A stretch of DNA of 64,000 nucleotides from Morococcus cerebrosus (GTDB lineage: Bacteria; Pseudomonadota; Gammaproteobacteria; Burkholderiales; Neisseriaceae), in the NCBI RefSeq assembly GCF_022749515.1, contig NZ_CP094242.1, positions 2,294,001 to 2,358,000 on the forward strand, given 5' to 3'. Shown here one piece after another: positions 52,690-61,335 of this stretch; the stretch's first letter is position 1, and every line of letters starts with the position of its first letter. Both the position numbers and the translations under genes were made by a program. The notes below the pieces were generated by a model. The model was not told the origin of the DNA and ran no database searches. It saw nothing but the letters and a program-made list of their open reading frames with translations.

Positions 52690-54186
52690 TCAAATCTTGC
52701 TTTGCGCCACATGGGCAATCAAATCGTTTGCCGCCTGATGCACCACTTCGATAAATGCCTGCGGATACAGGCCCATACCCAATACCGCAACCGCCAAAAT
52801 CGCCAGAATCGCAAATTCGCGGCAGTTGATGTCTTTCATATCGGCAACGTGCGGATTGCCGACCGCGCCGAAAATCACGCGCTTATACATCCACAGCGTG
52901 TAAGACGCGCCGTAAATCAGCGTCAGCGCCGCCAGCGCGCCTACCCAGAAATTCACTTTGACCGCGCCCATAATCACCATAAACTCGCCCACGAAGCCCG
53001 AAGTCGCCGGCAGACCCGCGTTCGCCATCGCAAACAGCATCATAAACGCCGCAAACTTGGGCATCACGTTCACCACGCCGCCGTAATCGGCGATATTGCG
53101 CGTGTGCAGGCGGTCGTACATCACGCCGATACACATAAACATCGCCGCCGACACGAAACCGTGCGAAATCATCTGAATGACCGCGCCTTTCAACGCCCAG
53201 TCGTTCAACTGGCCGTTAATGAACAAGAACATCCCCAAGGTAACAAAACCCATATGGCTGATGGACGAATACGCCACCAGTTTTTTCATATCGGTCTGCA
53301 CCAGCGCGACCATACCGATATACACCACCGCAATCAGGCTCAACACAATGATGACCGGCGCGAAATAGCGCGACGCGTCGGGCAGAATCGGCAGGATGAA
53401 GCGCAAAAAGCCGTATGCGCCCAATTTCAGCGTAATCGCCGCCAACACCATCGAACCGCCCGTCGGCGCCTCAACGTGGGCATCCGGCAACCAAGTGTGC
53501 ACGGGGAACATCGGCACTTTCACCGCAAACGACAGGAAAAACGCCACAAACAAAAGCTGTTGCACGCCCAGCGGAATCTGTTTGATGTTTTGGAAATCCT
53601 CAATCGAAAAGCCGCCGACTTGGTAAGACAGATACACAATCGCCACCAGCATCAGCAACGAACCCATCAGCGTATAGAGAAACAGCTTCACCGACGCATA
53701 CACGCGGCGCGGACCGCCCCATACGCCGATAATCAGGTACAGCGGAATCAGCATACCCTCGAAGAACACATAAAACAGCAGGGCATCCCGCGCCGAAAAC
53801 GCGCCGTTAATCAGGCCCGACATGATTAAAAACGCCGCCATATACTGCGCCGGACGCTTCTGAATCACTTCCCAACCCGCCAGCACCACCATCAACGTGA
53901 TAAACGCGTTCAGAATGACAAACAGCACCGAAATACCGTCCACCCCCAACGAGTAGTTGATCCGCAAAAGCGGAATCCACTCGTGGAACTCGGTAAACTG
54001 ATAGCCGCCGCTCAAACGGTCGAAACCCGTAAACAAGGGCAGCGTTACCAAGAAACCGGCAAGCGCACCGATTAAAGCGAGCACGCGGGCAAGTGGCGCA
54101 CGGCTGTCCGGCCCCGTCGCCAAAACCAGCACGCCCGCAGCGATGGGTATCCATATTGCCAAGCTGAGTAGGTAGTTGGAAAACAT
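52690..54186 (-). CDS. nuoM: NADH-quinone oxidoreductase subunit M
   Basis: 498 residues, 14 membrane helices. Conserved antiporter-core elements: FYVFFEGMLIPLYLIIGVWGG (Glu), FLSFAVKVPMFPVHTWLPDAHVEAPTGGS (Lys, quoted in part as KVPMFPVHTWLPDAH), and LVAYSSISHMGFV. Normally follows nuoL directly, but here four unrelated genes (about 2.9 kb) intervene. Its own ribosome site is weak and a DUS pair lies just upstream. Confidence 0.97.
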   Translation of the reverse strand: MFSNYLLSLAIWIPIAAGVLVLATGPDSRAPLARVLALIGALAGFLVTLPLFTGFDRLSGGYQFTEFHEWIPLLRINYSLGVDGISVLFVILNAFITLMVVLAGWEVIQKRPAQYMAAFLIMSGLINGAFSARDALLFYVFFEGMLIPLYLIIGVWGGPRRVYASVKLFLYTLMGSLLMLVAIVYLSYQVGGFSIEDFQNIKQIPLGVQQLLFVAFFLSFAVKVPMFPVHTWLPDAHVEAPTGGSMVLAAITLKLGAYGFLRFILPILPDASRYFAPVIIVLSLIAVVYIGMVALVQTDMKKLVAYSSISHMGFVTLGMFLFINGQLNDWALKGAVIQMISHGFVSAAMFMCIGVMYDRLHTRNIADYGGVVNVMPKFAAFMMLFAMANAGLPATSGFVGEFMVIMGAVKVNFWVGALAALTLIYGASYTLWMYKRVIFGAVGNPHVADMKDINCREFAILAILAVAVLGMGLYPQAFIEVVHQAANDLIAHVAQSKI

Positions 54187-54232
54187 AGTGGTTAACCTGT
54201 GGTTAAAATAAAAATATAGTTGTGTGGGTTGG

Positions 54233-54268
54233 TTTTTCAGACGACGTTTTAAGAGGTCGTCTGAAAAA
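54233..54268. repeat. Imperfect inverted DUS pair between the PIN gene and nuoM
   Basis: TTTTTCAGACGACG and AGAGGTCGTCTGAAAAA, outward orientation, 27 bases after the PIN gene stop. It marks the left border of the inserted group. Confidence 0.6.
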
Positions 54269-54294
54269 GGCTGTTCAGGCTTCTGCTATTTATC

Positions 54295-54756
54295 TCAAGC
54301 TAATTCTGCCGAATCTTCCAGCCTCATTCTTTCATGTAAATCTTTAATCTTATTAACATCGGTATCGTGGGATAAGATTTCTAAATTATTCACACTGGCA
54401 GTCGCATAATGAAACATATCGAATTTACGTTTTTCTAAATTCTTCGGCGTCTTATCACGTTCGGCTTCAAACTTATCAAAGCGGTACAGATTACTTGCCA
54501 AATCAGAAACATTCTGTGTAATGTCCAAAGATTCAAACTGTGCCAAAACACCGGTCAATCGAGACAATTTTTCAGATTTTCCCCAATCCACACCGCGCAA
54601 AACTTCATAACGGATAAGCGGGGTAATCACAAAACGATTGTCATCCTGTTGCAACTTTTCCGCCATATCGCTCAATACGGCTTTCCGCTTTTCTTCGTCA
54701 CTGTCATCATCCGCCAAATAAACCAAGTAATTGGTATCTAAAAGATAAACCGTCAT
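54295..54756 (-). CDS. PIN-domain nuclease of an ATPase-PIN module
   Basis: 153 residues, one PIN domain. The four acidic metal ligands are in place: Asp7 (YLLDTNYLVYL), Glu51 (IRYEVLRG), Asp113 (KFDMFHYATA) and Asp131 (ILSHDTDV), so it should be an active Mg-dependent RNase, as in VapC toxins. The start overlaps the stop of the ATPase gene (TAATG), implying coupled translation. No VapB-type DNA-binding antitoxin is adjacent; the ATPase takes the partner position. Base composition is AT-rich against the flanking nuo genes. Toxin or defence effector is the likely role, by inference. Confidence 0.82.
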   Translation of the reverse strand: MTVYLLDTNYLVYLADDDSDEEKRKAVLSDMAEKLQQDDNRFVITPLIRYEVLRGVDWGKSEKLSRLTGVLAQFESLDITQNVSDLASNLYRFDKFEAERDKTPKNLEKRKFDMFHYATASVNNLEILSHDTDVNKIKDLHERMRLEDSAELA

Positions 54757-55928
54757 TATTTATCTCCTAATCCGCCCAATTCCTGACGTACCAATTCCAA
54801 TAAGGCTTTTTTTGCCTGTTCTTGATCACGTTCTTGGACGCGTTCTATCTTCTTCTTATTCAAATCCACGCCGAATGCTTCGTTGAGCAAATCCACAAAA
54901 GAAGCATTACTTGGATAGTCAATCATCTCGCCATAGACCACACCGTCCTCCTTGCTACGTACCAAACGGTAGGCTTCTCCCTGCTCCAACTGACTGATGA
55001 CTAAAGACGAATGCGTGGTAATGAAAAACGTTGTGTTCGGAAACAATTTTTTCAGCAGCGGTACAATTTTGATCTGCCATTCGTTGTGCAAATGGCTTTC
55101 TATTTCGTCAATCAGCACCACGCCGCGCACATTGGCAATTTGCTGCTCGTTGGTAAAGTAACTGTATCCCGCTACAATAGATTGGATAATCTTCAAAAGA
55201 GAAGTAAAACCGCTGGATAAATCGGAAAGTTCGCGCTTTTGATTTTCTATTTTGATAAAGACACGGTTATTACCTGAAATTTCCAAAAATTCGGGGTCTA
55301 TGCGGTTGTCGATTTTATTGAGCAAGGACAGCAAAGTATCGATTTCAATTTTACGGTTGTCTTCTTTCGACTGATACGGATTGGCGGATTGTGCCCGCTG
55401 AATAATCCACTCTTCTAGATTGGTATCCATATTTAAGGATTTGATTCGGGGTGCGCTATAATCACTTTCAAAAACAGAAAACAATTTCTTGAAATATCGA
55501 TTTGCACGTTCCTTAAAATCTCCCAGTGGCTGACTGGAAAATTCTGCTCTTGTTATGCCCCCTCTATTTTGTGCCGCCAAATAAACCAAGGGAAGTTGGT
55601 GCTGATACCCTGAAAACAAAATTTCATGCCGAAAGCTGAATCCATTATTACTGCCTGTCGAAAATCGTTGTAAATCTTCAGCCCCAATAGGTAATAAAAC
55701 CTTTTTCCAAGGCATCACATCCAAATTTACCCATCCCCCCTCTTTTTTTGCCGTGAAATAGGTAAACAGCAATACTGTAAACAAACATTCCAAAAATTTG
55801 GTCTTACCCACACCATTCTCGCCAATCATCGTATAAACACGCTGATTGGGTTGGAAATCTACCTGCATCGTGCCGACACCGGTTACATGCTCAAAACGAA
55901 CCGTACCGTCAAACAGTCGTTTATCCAT
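54756..55928 (-). CDS. RecF/OLD-like ABC ATPase paired with a PIN nuclease
   Basis: 390 residues. Complete ABC-type ATPase: Walker A IGENGVGKT (35-43), signature LSSGFTSLLKI (237-247), Walker B GVVLIDEIESHLH (269-281) and the switch histidine in TTHSSLVISQL (305-315). The middle (about 60-225) is an insertion without recognised motifs and with charged helices. This is the AAA_21/AAA_15 type found in OLD-family, PtuA (Septu) and AriA (PARIS) proteins, but no TOPRIM domain is present; the nuclease is supplied by the PIN protein encoded next. The C-terminal coiled tail (KKIERVQERDQEQAKKALLE, in part) may bind it. GC content is low (20 of 60 bases G+C at 55441-55500). Confidence 0.85.
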   Translation of the reverse strand: MDKRLFDGTVRFEHVTGVGTMQVDFQPNQRVYTMIGENGVGKTKFLECLFTVLLFTYFTAKKEGGWVNLDVMPWKKVLLPIGAEDLQRFSTGSNNGFSFRHEILFSGYQHQLPLVYLAAQNRGGITRAEFSSQPLGDFKERANRYFKKLFSVFESDYSAPRIKSLNMDTNLEEWIIQRAQSANPYQSKEDNRKIEIDTLLSLLNKIDNRIDPEFLEISGNNRVFIKIENQKRELSDLSSGFTSLLKIIQSIVAGYSYFTNEQQIANVRGVVLIDEIESHLHNEWQIKIVPLLKKLFPNTTFFITTHSSLVISQLEQGEAYRLVRSKEDGVVYGEMIDYPSNASFVDLLNEAFGVDLNKKKIERVQERDQEQAKKALLELVRQELGGLGDK

Positions 55929-55944
55929 ATTATCTGCCCTTCTA

Positions 55945-55990
55945 TTTTTCAGACGGCCTGATTATCTGAAATGTCAGATGTCGTCTGAAA
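55945..55990. repeat. Mixed-dialect inverted DUS pair upstream of the ATPase gene
   Basis: TTTTTCAGACGGCCTG (AGGCCGTCTGAA form) and GATGTCGTCTGAAAC. It marks the right border of the ATPase-PIN pair. Confidence 0.55.
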
Positions 55991-56031
55991 CTCTAATCTG
56001 TTGCCGCCTGAAACCTTCTTTTCAGACGACC

Positions 56032-56352
56032 TCAAACGCTGCCTTCTTTCTCGATCACCAAAATCCGCGCTTCGCCGCACGGATGGGTGACGTGTTCCGT
56101 GCCGATTCCTGCGTAGAAGATGTCGCCGCTTTTCAACCGAACAATGTGTTCTTCGCCGTTTTCTCGGTAGTGCATATCGACTTCGCCGTCCATCACGGCA
56201 AACACTTCCTCGCCGTCGTTGACGTGCCATTTGTAGGGCTGGTCCGTCCAGTGCAGGCGCACGGTAGTGCCGTTCATATTGGCGATGTCGAGTGCGCCCC
56301 ATTCGCGGGAAGCAGTAAATTCGGCGGAGCGGATCGTGTGCGTGTCGGGCAT
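56032..56352 (-). CDS. Small cupin-domain protein
   Basis: 106 residues, one cupin fold. Cupin motif 1 is approximated by KWHVNDGEEVFAVMDGEV (His, Glu present) and motif 2 by GDIFYAGIGTEHVTHPCGEA (His), so a metal site is plausible. Typical of small RmlC-like proteins of unknown substrate. It lies between nuoL and nuoM with the chorismate mutase and the ATPase-PIN pair, and has GC content like the chromosome average. Confidence 0.85.
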   Translation of the reverse strand: MPDTHTIRSAEFTASREWGALDIANMNGTTVRLHWTDQPYKWHVNDGEEVFAVMDGEVDMHYRENGEEHIVRLKSGDIFYAGIGTEHVTHPCGEARILVIEKEGSV

Positions 56353-56414
56353 TTTCGCGCCTCTTTGATTCTGTATCTAGATAAACCTGTCGATACAACT
56401 GTTTATTAAATCCC

Positions 56415-56520
56415 GTCATTCCCGCGCAGGCGGGAATCCAGAACGTAGATTTTAGGAAGCCTTTTTCCTTGACAGGTTTATACGCCGATAGGTCTGGATT
56501 CCCGCCTGCGCGGGAATGAC
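56415..56520. repeat. dRS3-bounded NIME-type repeat, 106 bp
   Basis: Arms GTCATTCCCGCGCAGGCGGG (continuing AATCCAGA) and the exact complement ending CGCGGGAATGAC flank a 50-base spacer. The arms pair perfectly over 28 bases. Located between the cupin and chorismate mutase genes, inside the nuo operon. Confidence 0.85.
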
Positions 56521-56576
56521 GACGGTCGGCAAATTCCGTATCTATCCAAGTAAATCAATTATGACCGAAATGTTGG

Positions 56577-56882
56577 CTACGCCCCGTCGGTACGGTTGGT
56601 TTCCATCTCCAGTTTAATGAACGCATCAATCATACTGCGCCAAACTGCTTCGGCTACTTCGGGCGACAAACCAGCCTTTTCGGCATAGGCGCGGCGCGAG
56701 GCAATCACTTGCGCCACCCGTTCGGGCGCGGAAACCGCCTGCATATCGTTTTTAGGTTTCAGACGGCCTGCCTGCCGTACCAGCTTCTGCCGGCGGGCGA
56801 GCAATTCTATTAATTCCTTGTCCAAACCGTCGATGGCTTCACGGACTTCGTCTAGGGTTTGCGGTAATTTGTCTTTAACCAT
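56577..56882 (-). CDS. Stand-alone AroQ-class chorismate mutase
   Basis: 101 residues, an all-helical AroQ/PchB-type domain. Catalytic-type residues by position: Arg14 (EVREAIDGLD), Arg30/31 (LLARRQKLV), Lys42 or Lys44 (GRLKPKND), Glu54-Arg55 (APERVAQVI), with Glu92 near the C-terminus where others have Gln. It should convert chorismate to prephenate, or act like PchB (isochorismate pyruvate lyase). It contains a minority AGGCCGTCTGAA uptake sequence, translated as GRLKP. It lies inside the nuo operon, unlike the usual pheA fusion. Confidence 0.85.
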   Translation of the reverse strand: MVKDKLPQTLDEVREAIDGLDKELIELLARRQKLVRQAGRLKPKNDMQAVSAPERVAQVIASRRAYAEKAGLSPEVAEAVWRSMIDAFIKLEMETNRTDGA

Positions 56883-56898
56883 TGTTTCTCGTGTTTCC

Positions 56899-56929
56899 TT
56901 TTTCAGACGACCTAAACGTCGTCTGAAAA
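56899..56929. repeat. Compact inverted DUS pair upstream of chorismate mutase
   Basis: TTTCAGACGACC and ACGTCGTCTGAAA with a 5-base loop. The rest of the 196-base gap to nuoL has a further pair and no gene. Confidence 0.55.
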
Positions 56930-57027
56930 TCTCATTTTTACCTGAACAATCCCGATGAACCCGACACGCTGTACTATTTTCTTTTTCATGTCGGATACAA
57001 GTATCCGACCTACAACTTGAATGTTTG

Positions 57028-57070
57028 TTTTCAGACGACCTCTACACCAATTATGAACAGGTCGTCTGAA
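57028..57070. repeat. Inverted DUS pair after nuoL
   Basis: TTTTCAGACGACC and AGGTCGTCTGAAC, ending 10 bases before the nuoL stop; outward orientation. Confidence 0.55.
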
Positions 57071-57079
57071 CCCCCGCCT

Positions 57080-59104
57080 TTATCTGAACAATCCCCAGAA
57101 AGTCATGCCGAGCAGGACCAATACGCCGAACACCATAGCAGCGGCGTAGGTGTAGATAAAGCCGGTTTGGACTTTGCGTATCTGAGCGGCAATCGCGCCG
57201 ACCAGTTTGGCGGTGCCGTTGACGATGCCGTTGTCGATAATGGCGGTATCGCCGACTTTCCAGAAGAAGTTGCCCAATGCGCGCGTGCCTTTGGCGAAGA
57301 CGTTGAAATACAAGGCGTCGAGGTAGTATTTGTTTTCAAACAAAACGTAAACCGGACGGAACGCCTGCGCGATTTTGGCGGGCAGGTGTGGCAGTTTGAC
57401 GTACAAAAGCCATGCGCTCAATACGCCTGCGGTAGCGAGATAGAGGACGGGCGAATGCAGGCTGTGCGACACCATCGCCAATGCGCCGTGGAACTCTTCC
57501 TTCATGATGTGCATGGTCGGATGCGCGTCGGCGTTGACGAAAATCACGTCTTTGAAGAAATCGCCGTAGAGCATGGGTTCGATGGCGATGTAGCCGATGA
57601 TGACGGACGGAATCGCAAGCAGAATCAGCGGCAGAGTAACGACCAGAGGGCTTTCGTGCGGATTGTCGTTTTTGCCCAAGCCGTGATGCTCTTCGCCATG
57701 ATGATCGTCATGATGCTCAGGCAGGCTGCGCCATTTTTCTTCGCCGTGGAACACCATAAAGTATTGGCGGAACGCGTAAAACGCGGTAACGAACACACTG
57801 GCGAGGACAGCGAAATAGGCAAATCCGCTGCCCGGCAGGGTGCTGTATTTCGCCGCTTCAATAATCGAATCTTTGGAGTAGAAACCGGAGAAGAACGGCG
57901 TACCAATTAGCGACAAGTTACCGATCAGCATGGTCAGCCAAGTAATCGGCATGTATTTTTTCAGATTGCCCATGTGGCGCATGTCTTGGTCGTGGTGCAT
58001 ACCGATAATCGCGCTACCCGCCGCCAAGAACAGCAAGGCTTTAAAGAAGGCGTGGGTCATGACGTGGAACATCGCCACGGAATAGGCGGACGCGCCCAGA
58101 GCCACGGTCATATAGCCCAGTTGCGACAGGGTGGAATACGCAACCACGCGTTTGATGTCGTTTTGAATCACGCCCAAGAAGCCCATAAACAGAGCAGTAA
58201 TCGCACCAATCACCATAATGACCGACAGCGCGGTGCTGCTCATTTCGTAAATCGGCGACATACGCGACACCATAAACAGACCCGCCGTAACCATCGTCGC
58301 GGCGTGAATCAACGCAGAAATCGGCGTCGGGCCTTCCATCGAATCGGGCAGCCAGACATGCAGCGGGAACTGCGCCGATTTACCCATCGCGCCCACAAAC
58401 AATAGCAAACAGGTTACGGTAATCAACGACCATTCCACACCGGGGAAGAGCTGGATAGTGGCATTTTGTACGTTGGGCAGATAGGCGAATACGTCCTGAT
58501 AGCGCAGGCTGCCGCCAAAATAAGCAAGCACCAAGCCGATACCGAGCAAAAAGCCGAAGTCGCCGACGCGGTTGATCAAAAAGGCTTTCAAGTTGGCAAA
58601 AATCGCGCTCGGACGTTTGAAATAGAAACCGATCAAGAGATACGACACCAAGCCCACCGCTTCCCAGCCGAAGAAGAGCTGGATGAAGTTGTTGCTCATA
58701 ATCAGCATCAACATGCTGAATGTAAACAAAGAAATGTAGCTGAAGAAGCGTTGGTAGCCGACTTTTTCATCGTGCATATAGCCGATGGTATAGATATGTA
58801 CCATCAGCGATACGCCGGTAACCACGACCATCATCATCGCCGTCATCGTATCGACCAAGAAGCCGACGGAAAAATCCAAACCGCCCATCGTCAGCCAAGT
58901 ATAGACATTCTCGTCAAACTTGGCGCGGCTGCCGTCGATAAAGCCCCACAGCACATAAGCCGACAGCACGGCGGACACCGCCACGCCGAGTATCGTAACC
59001 GTATGCGCGCCGGCACGTCCGATTTTATTGCCGAACAAACCCGCAATCAGCGAGCCTGCCAAAGGCACGAGGGCAATGATGAGATATAAAGTCATGTCGT
59101 TCAT
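57080..59104 (-). CDS. nuoL: NADH-quinone oxidoreductase subunit L
   Basis: 674 residues, 16 predicted helices with the long lateral helix near the C-terminus. Antiporter core: FFGWEAVGLVSYLLIGF (Glu), KSAQFPLHVWLPDSMEGPTPIS (quoted in part, Lys), and VAYSTLSQLGYM. A His-rich soluble loop (HHDDHHGEEHHGLGKNDNPH) near 470 is characteristic of neisserial and betaproteobacterial NuoL. Upstream gene in the operon is a non-nuo membrane protein, then nuoK. Confidence 0.97.
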   Translation of the reverse strand: MNDMTLYLIIALVPLAGSLIAGLFGNKIGRAGAHTVTILGVAVSAVLSAYVLWGFIDGSRAKFDENVYTWLTMGGLDFSVGFLVDTMTAMMMVVVTGVSLMVHIYTIGYMHDEKVGYQRFFSYISLFTFSMLMLIMSNNFIQLFFGWEAVGLVSYLLIGFYFKRPSAIFANLKAFLINRVGDFGFLLGIGLVLAYFGGSLRYQDVFAYLPNVQNATIQLFPGVEWSLITVTCLLLFVGAMGKSAQFPLHVWLPDSMEGPTPISALIHAATMVTAGLFMVSRMSPIYEMSSTALSVIMVIGAITALFMGFLGVIQNDIKRVVAYSTLSQLGYMTVALGASAYSVAMFHVMTHAFFKALLFLAAGSAIIGMHHDQDMRHMGNLKKYMPITWLTMLIGNLSLIGTPFFSGFYSKDSIIEAAKYSTLPGSGFAYFAVLASVFVTAFYAFRQYFMVFHGEEKWRSLPEHHDDHHGEEHHGLGKNDNPHESPLVVTLPLILLAIPSVIIGYIAIEPMLYGDFFKDVIFVNADAHPTMHIMKEEFHGALAMVSHSLHSPVLYLATAGVLSAWLLYVKLPHLPAKIAQAFRPVYVLFENKYYLDALYFNVFAKGTRALGNFFWKVGDTAIIDNGIVNGTAKLVGAIAAQIRKVQTGFIYTYAAAMVFGVLVLLGMTFWGLFR

Positions 59105-59281
59105 TTTGGATGAACCTTTTTGATTTAAAAATCTATGTTTGTTTTGTCGGTCGGATTCCCTAATCCGACCAATCTACTTTGTCTTGGTTTTCAGACGACC
59201 TCACGCCATAAGGCAGGTTGTCCAACCTTAAATTTTCTTCTTTACAGGCTTCAGATTTTCAGCCAAACCGTGCGACAGCAT

Positions 59282-59818
59282 TCAAATCCGATAAAGCTGC
59301 CTGTCTTGGCAACGCGCCCTAATCGCTTTAGTGATGATGTCGTGGGGATCTGCCAATTTGAAACCGTTCCTGCCCAAGTCCAAGCGGTCAAGGTCAGTCA
59401 GCATTATTGTATCCAAAACCACGCCTGTTTCAGGTCTACGGTATTCCACCGCAATGCCTTGACAGCCTCTTGTATGAACTTGATACACAGAGCGTATCCA
59501 TGCGTATTTCACCTTTCCCGCCCCACAGCCGTGTATGCAATAAGACAAACCGTCTTCGTCCAAACGTATGAATTCCCGAACTCTGCCCGTATTGCGGCGC
59601 GAATTTTGCCACATCTTCCATCCGGCAATCCCGATACCCGCACACAAAACCGACAATAAGCCAAACAGCCAGCCCAACCGCCCCGCCCATGCAAACGCAA
59701 ACCACACCAGCCAAGTCGTCAGGAAAAACGGGACAGCAACCCAGCACAAAACTAAAAGCGAACGCGGCTTAAACACCCATTGCTCGATATTCGCTTGATC
59801 GGTTTGTTCAGACGGCAT
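59282..59818 (-). CDS. Uncharacterised membrane protein between nuoK and nuoL
   Basis: 178 residues. Two membrane helices near the N-terminus (LLVLCWVAVPFFLTTWLVWFAF in part, and LGWLFGLLSVLCAGIGIAGW) then a soluble domain (about 85-178: REFIRLDEDGLSYCIHGCGAGKV, VDTIMLTDLDRLDLGRNGFK in part) resembling PH-like or DUF304-type domains only loosely. Its first four codons are ATGCCGTCTGAA, exactly the meningococcal-dialect uptake sequence. It starts 5 bases after the nuoK stop, so it is read with the operon. Function unknown. Confidence 0.72.
   Translation of the reverse strand: MPSEQTDQANIEQWVFKPRSLLVLCWVAVPFFLTTWLVWFAFAWAGRLGWLFGLLSVLCAGIGIAGWKMWQNSRRNTGRVREFIRLDEDGLSYCIHGCGAGKVKYAWIRSVYQVHTRGCQGIAVEYRRPETGVVLDTIMLTDLDRLDLGRNGFKLADPHDIITKAIRARCQDRQLYRI
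59807..59818 (-). repeat. AT-DUS (ATGCCGTCTGAA) forming the start of the gene between nuoK and nuoL
   Basis: Exact 12-base match on the minus strand, with its ATG serving as the start codon (encoding MPSE). It is the only copy of this dialect I found in the window. Confidence 0.8.
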
Positions 59819-59823
59819 CCGCC

Positions 59824-60129
59824 CTACCCTTTCAATTCGTCCAAATCGGCAACATTAATCGTTTGTCGGTTGCGGTACACTAGCACCATAATCGCCAAAC
59901 CGATGGCGGATTCGGCAGCAGCGACGGTCAATACGAAGAATACGAAAATCTGTCCGGCGGTATCGCCCAGATGCTGCGAGAAGGCGATAAAGTTGAAGTT
60001 TACCGCCAAAAGCATCAGCTCGATCGACATCAGCAAGACCAGCACGTTTTTGCGGTTCATAAAGATGCCCATCGCGCTGATACCGAACAGGAGCGCGCCC
60101 AATACCAAATAATGCGTCAAGGTAATCAT
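59824..60129 (-). CDS. nuoK: NADH-quinone oxidoreductase subunit K
   Basis: 101 residues, three membrane helices. Conserved buried glutamates in [13 protein letters not shown] and [13 protein letters not shown] (in part) belong to the E-channel. Start overlaps the nuoJ stop by 4 bases (ATGA). The C-terminus VADLDELKG is typical. Confidence 0.97.
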
Positions 60130-60797
60130 GCTTTGCCCTCCTCTTTCGGCTTGAGGTCGTCTGAAACTTCGTTTTCTTCCGCAGATTCGGTTTGCGGTTT
60201 CACGGCTTCCATTTTCACCAAGCGCATACGGCCTTGGTCGGCGCGCACTTTAACTTGGTCGGCAGGATCCATGCGTTTCGGATTGGTGGTTTTACGGTGA
60301 ACCAGCGCAATCGCCGCCACCATACCCAACAGCAGCAATACCGCCGCCAGCTCAAACGGCAGCAGGTAGTCGGTATAAATACGGCTGCCCAAATCGCGGA
60401 TGTTGTTGTAATCCGCAGGAATGTCTTTCATCAAACCAAATGCGGCAAGGTCGGTTTTCGGGTTGACCAGAATCAGAATCAGCGCAACCGCCAACAGCGT
60501 ACCGACCACACCGGCAACAGGCGCATGACGCCAGAAACCGGCGCGCATTTCCTCGATGTCGATATTCAGCATCATCACGACGAACAGGAACAGCACCATC
60601 ACTGCGCCGACATACACGACCACCAGCGTAACGCCCAAAAACTCCGCCTGCATCAGCATCCAAATCATCGCGCTCACGCAGAAGGTCAGCACCAGATGCA
60701 AAGCGGCATGGACAGGGTTTTTCGCAGTAACGGTACGCAGCGCACCGTATAGGACGATGGCGGCAAGGATATAGAACAGAATCGCGGAAAAAGTCAT
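60126..60797 (-). CDS. nuoJ: NADH-quinone oxidoreductase subunit J
   Basis: 223 residues, five membrane helices ([37 protein letters not shown] and others) with the pi-bulge Tyr region [10 protein letters not shown]. The soluble C-terminal tail ([20 protein letters not shown], then [21 protein letters not shown]) is extended, and SDDLKP is encoded by a DUS. Starts 11 bases after nuoI. Confidence 0.96.
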
Positions 60798-60808
60798 TCG
60801 TCTGCTCC

Positions 60809-61288
60809 TTAGCGGTACGGCGCGTCAGCGGCTTTGCGCTTGGCGATTTCGGCTTCGTATTTGTCGCCGATTGCCAAGAGGATCGGCTTGGTCATGTGCA
60901 AGTCGCCTTTTTTCTCGCCGTGGTATTCAAAAATATGGGTTTCCACAATCGCATCGGTCGGACAGGCTTCTTCGCAGAAGCCGCAGAAGATACACTTGGT
61001 CAGGTCGATGTCGTAACGCTTGGTGCGGCGCGTGCCGTCTTCGCGTTCTTCAGATTCGATGTTGATCGCCATTGCCGGACACACCGCCTCGCACAATTTA
61101 CACGCGATGCAGCGTTCCTCACCGTTCGGATACCGCCGCTGCGCGTGCAGACCGCGGAAACGCACAGACTGCGGCGTTTTCTCTTCGGGGAAATAAATCG
61201 TGTCTTTGCGGGCGAAAAAGTTTTTGAGCGTTACGCCCATGCCTTTGACGAGTTCGCCGAGCAAGAAAGTTTTTACTAAATTAGCCAT
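60809..61288 (-). CDS. nuoI: NADH-quinone oxidoreductase subunit I
   Basis: 159 residues. Carries two 4Fe-4S clusters (N6a, N6b): [16 protein letters not shown] and [16 protein letters not shown], both complete. Basic N-terminal helix contacts the membrane arm. Start [12 protein letters not shown] as in other Neisseria; five extra upstream codons are in frame but lack a ribosome site. Confidence 0.97.
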
Positions 61289-61335
61289 ATTCTGTTCCCT
61301 CAAAACAGGGATTCCGTTAAATATTCAAAACTGCG

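Noticed and set aside
54295..54756. Classical VapBC toxin-antitoxin pair
   Set aside because: The PIN protein is VapC-like, but no small AbrB/RHH/HTH antitoxin is encoded next to it; the partner is a 390-residue ATPase.
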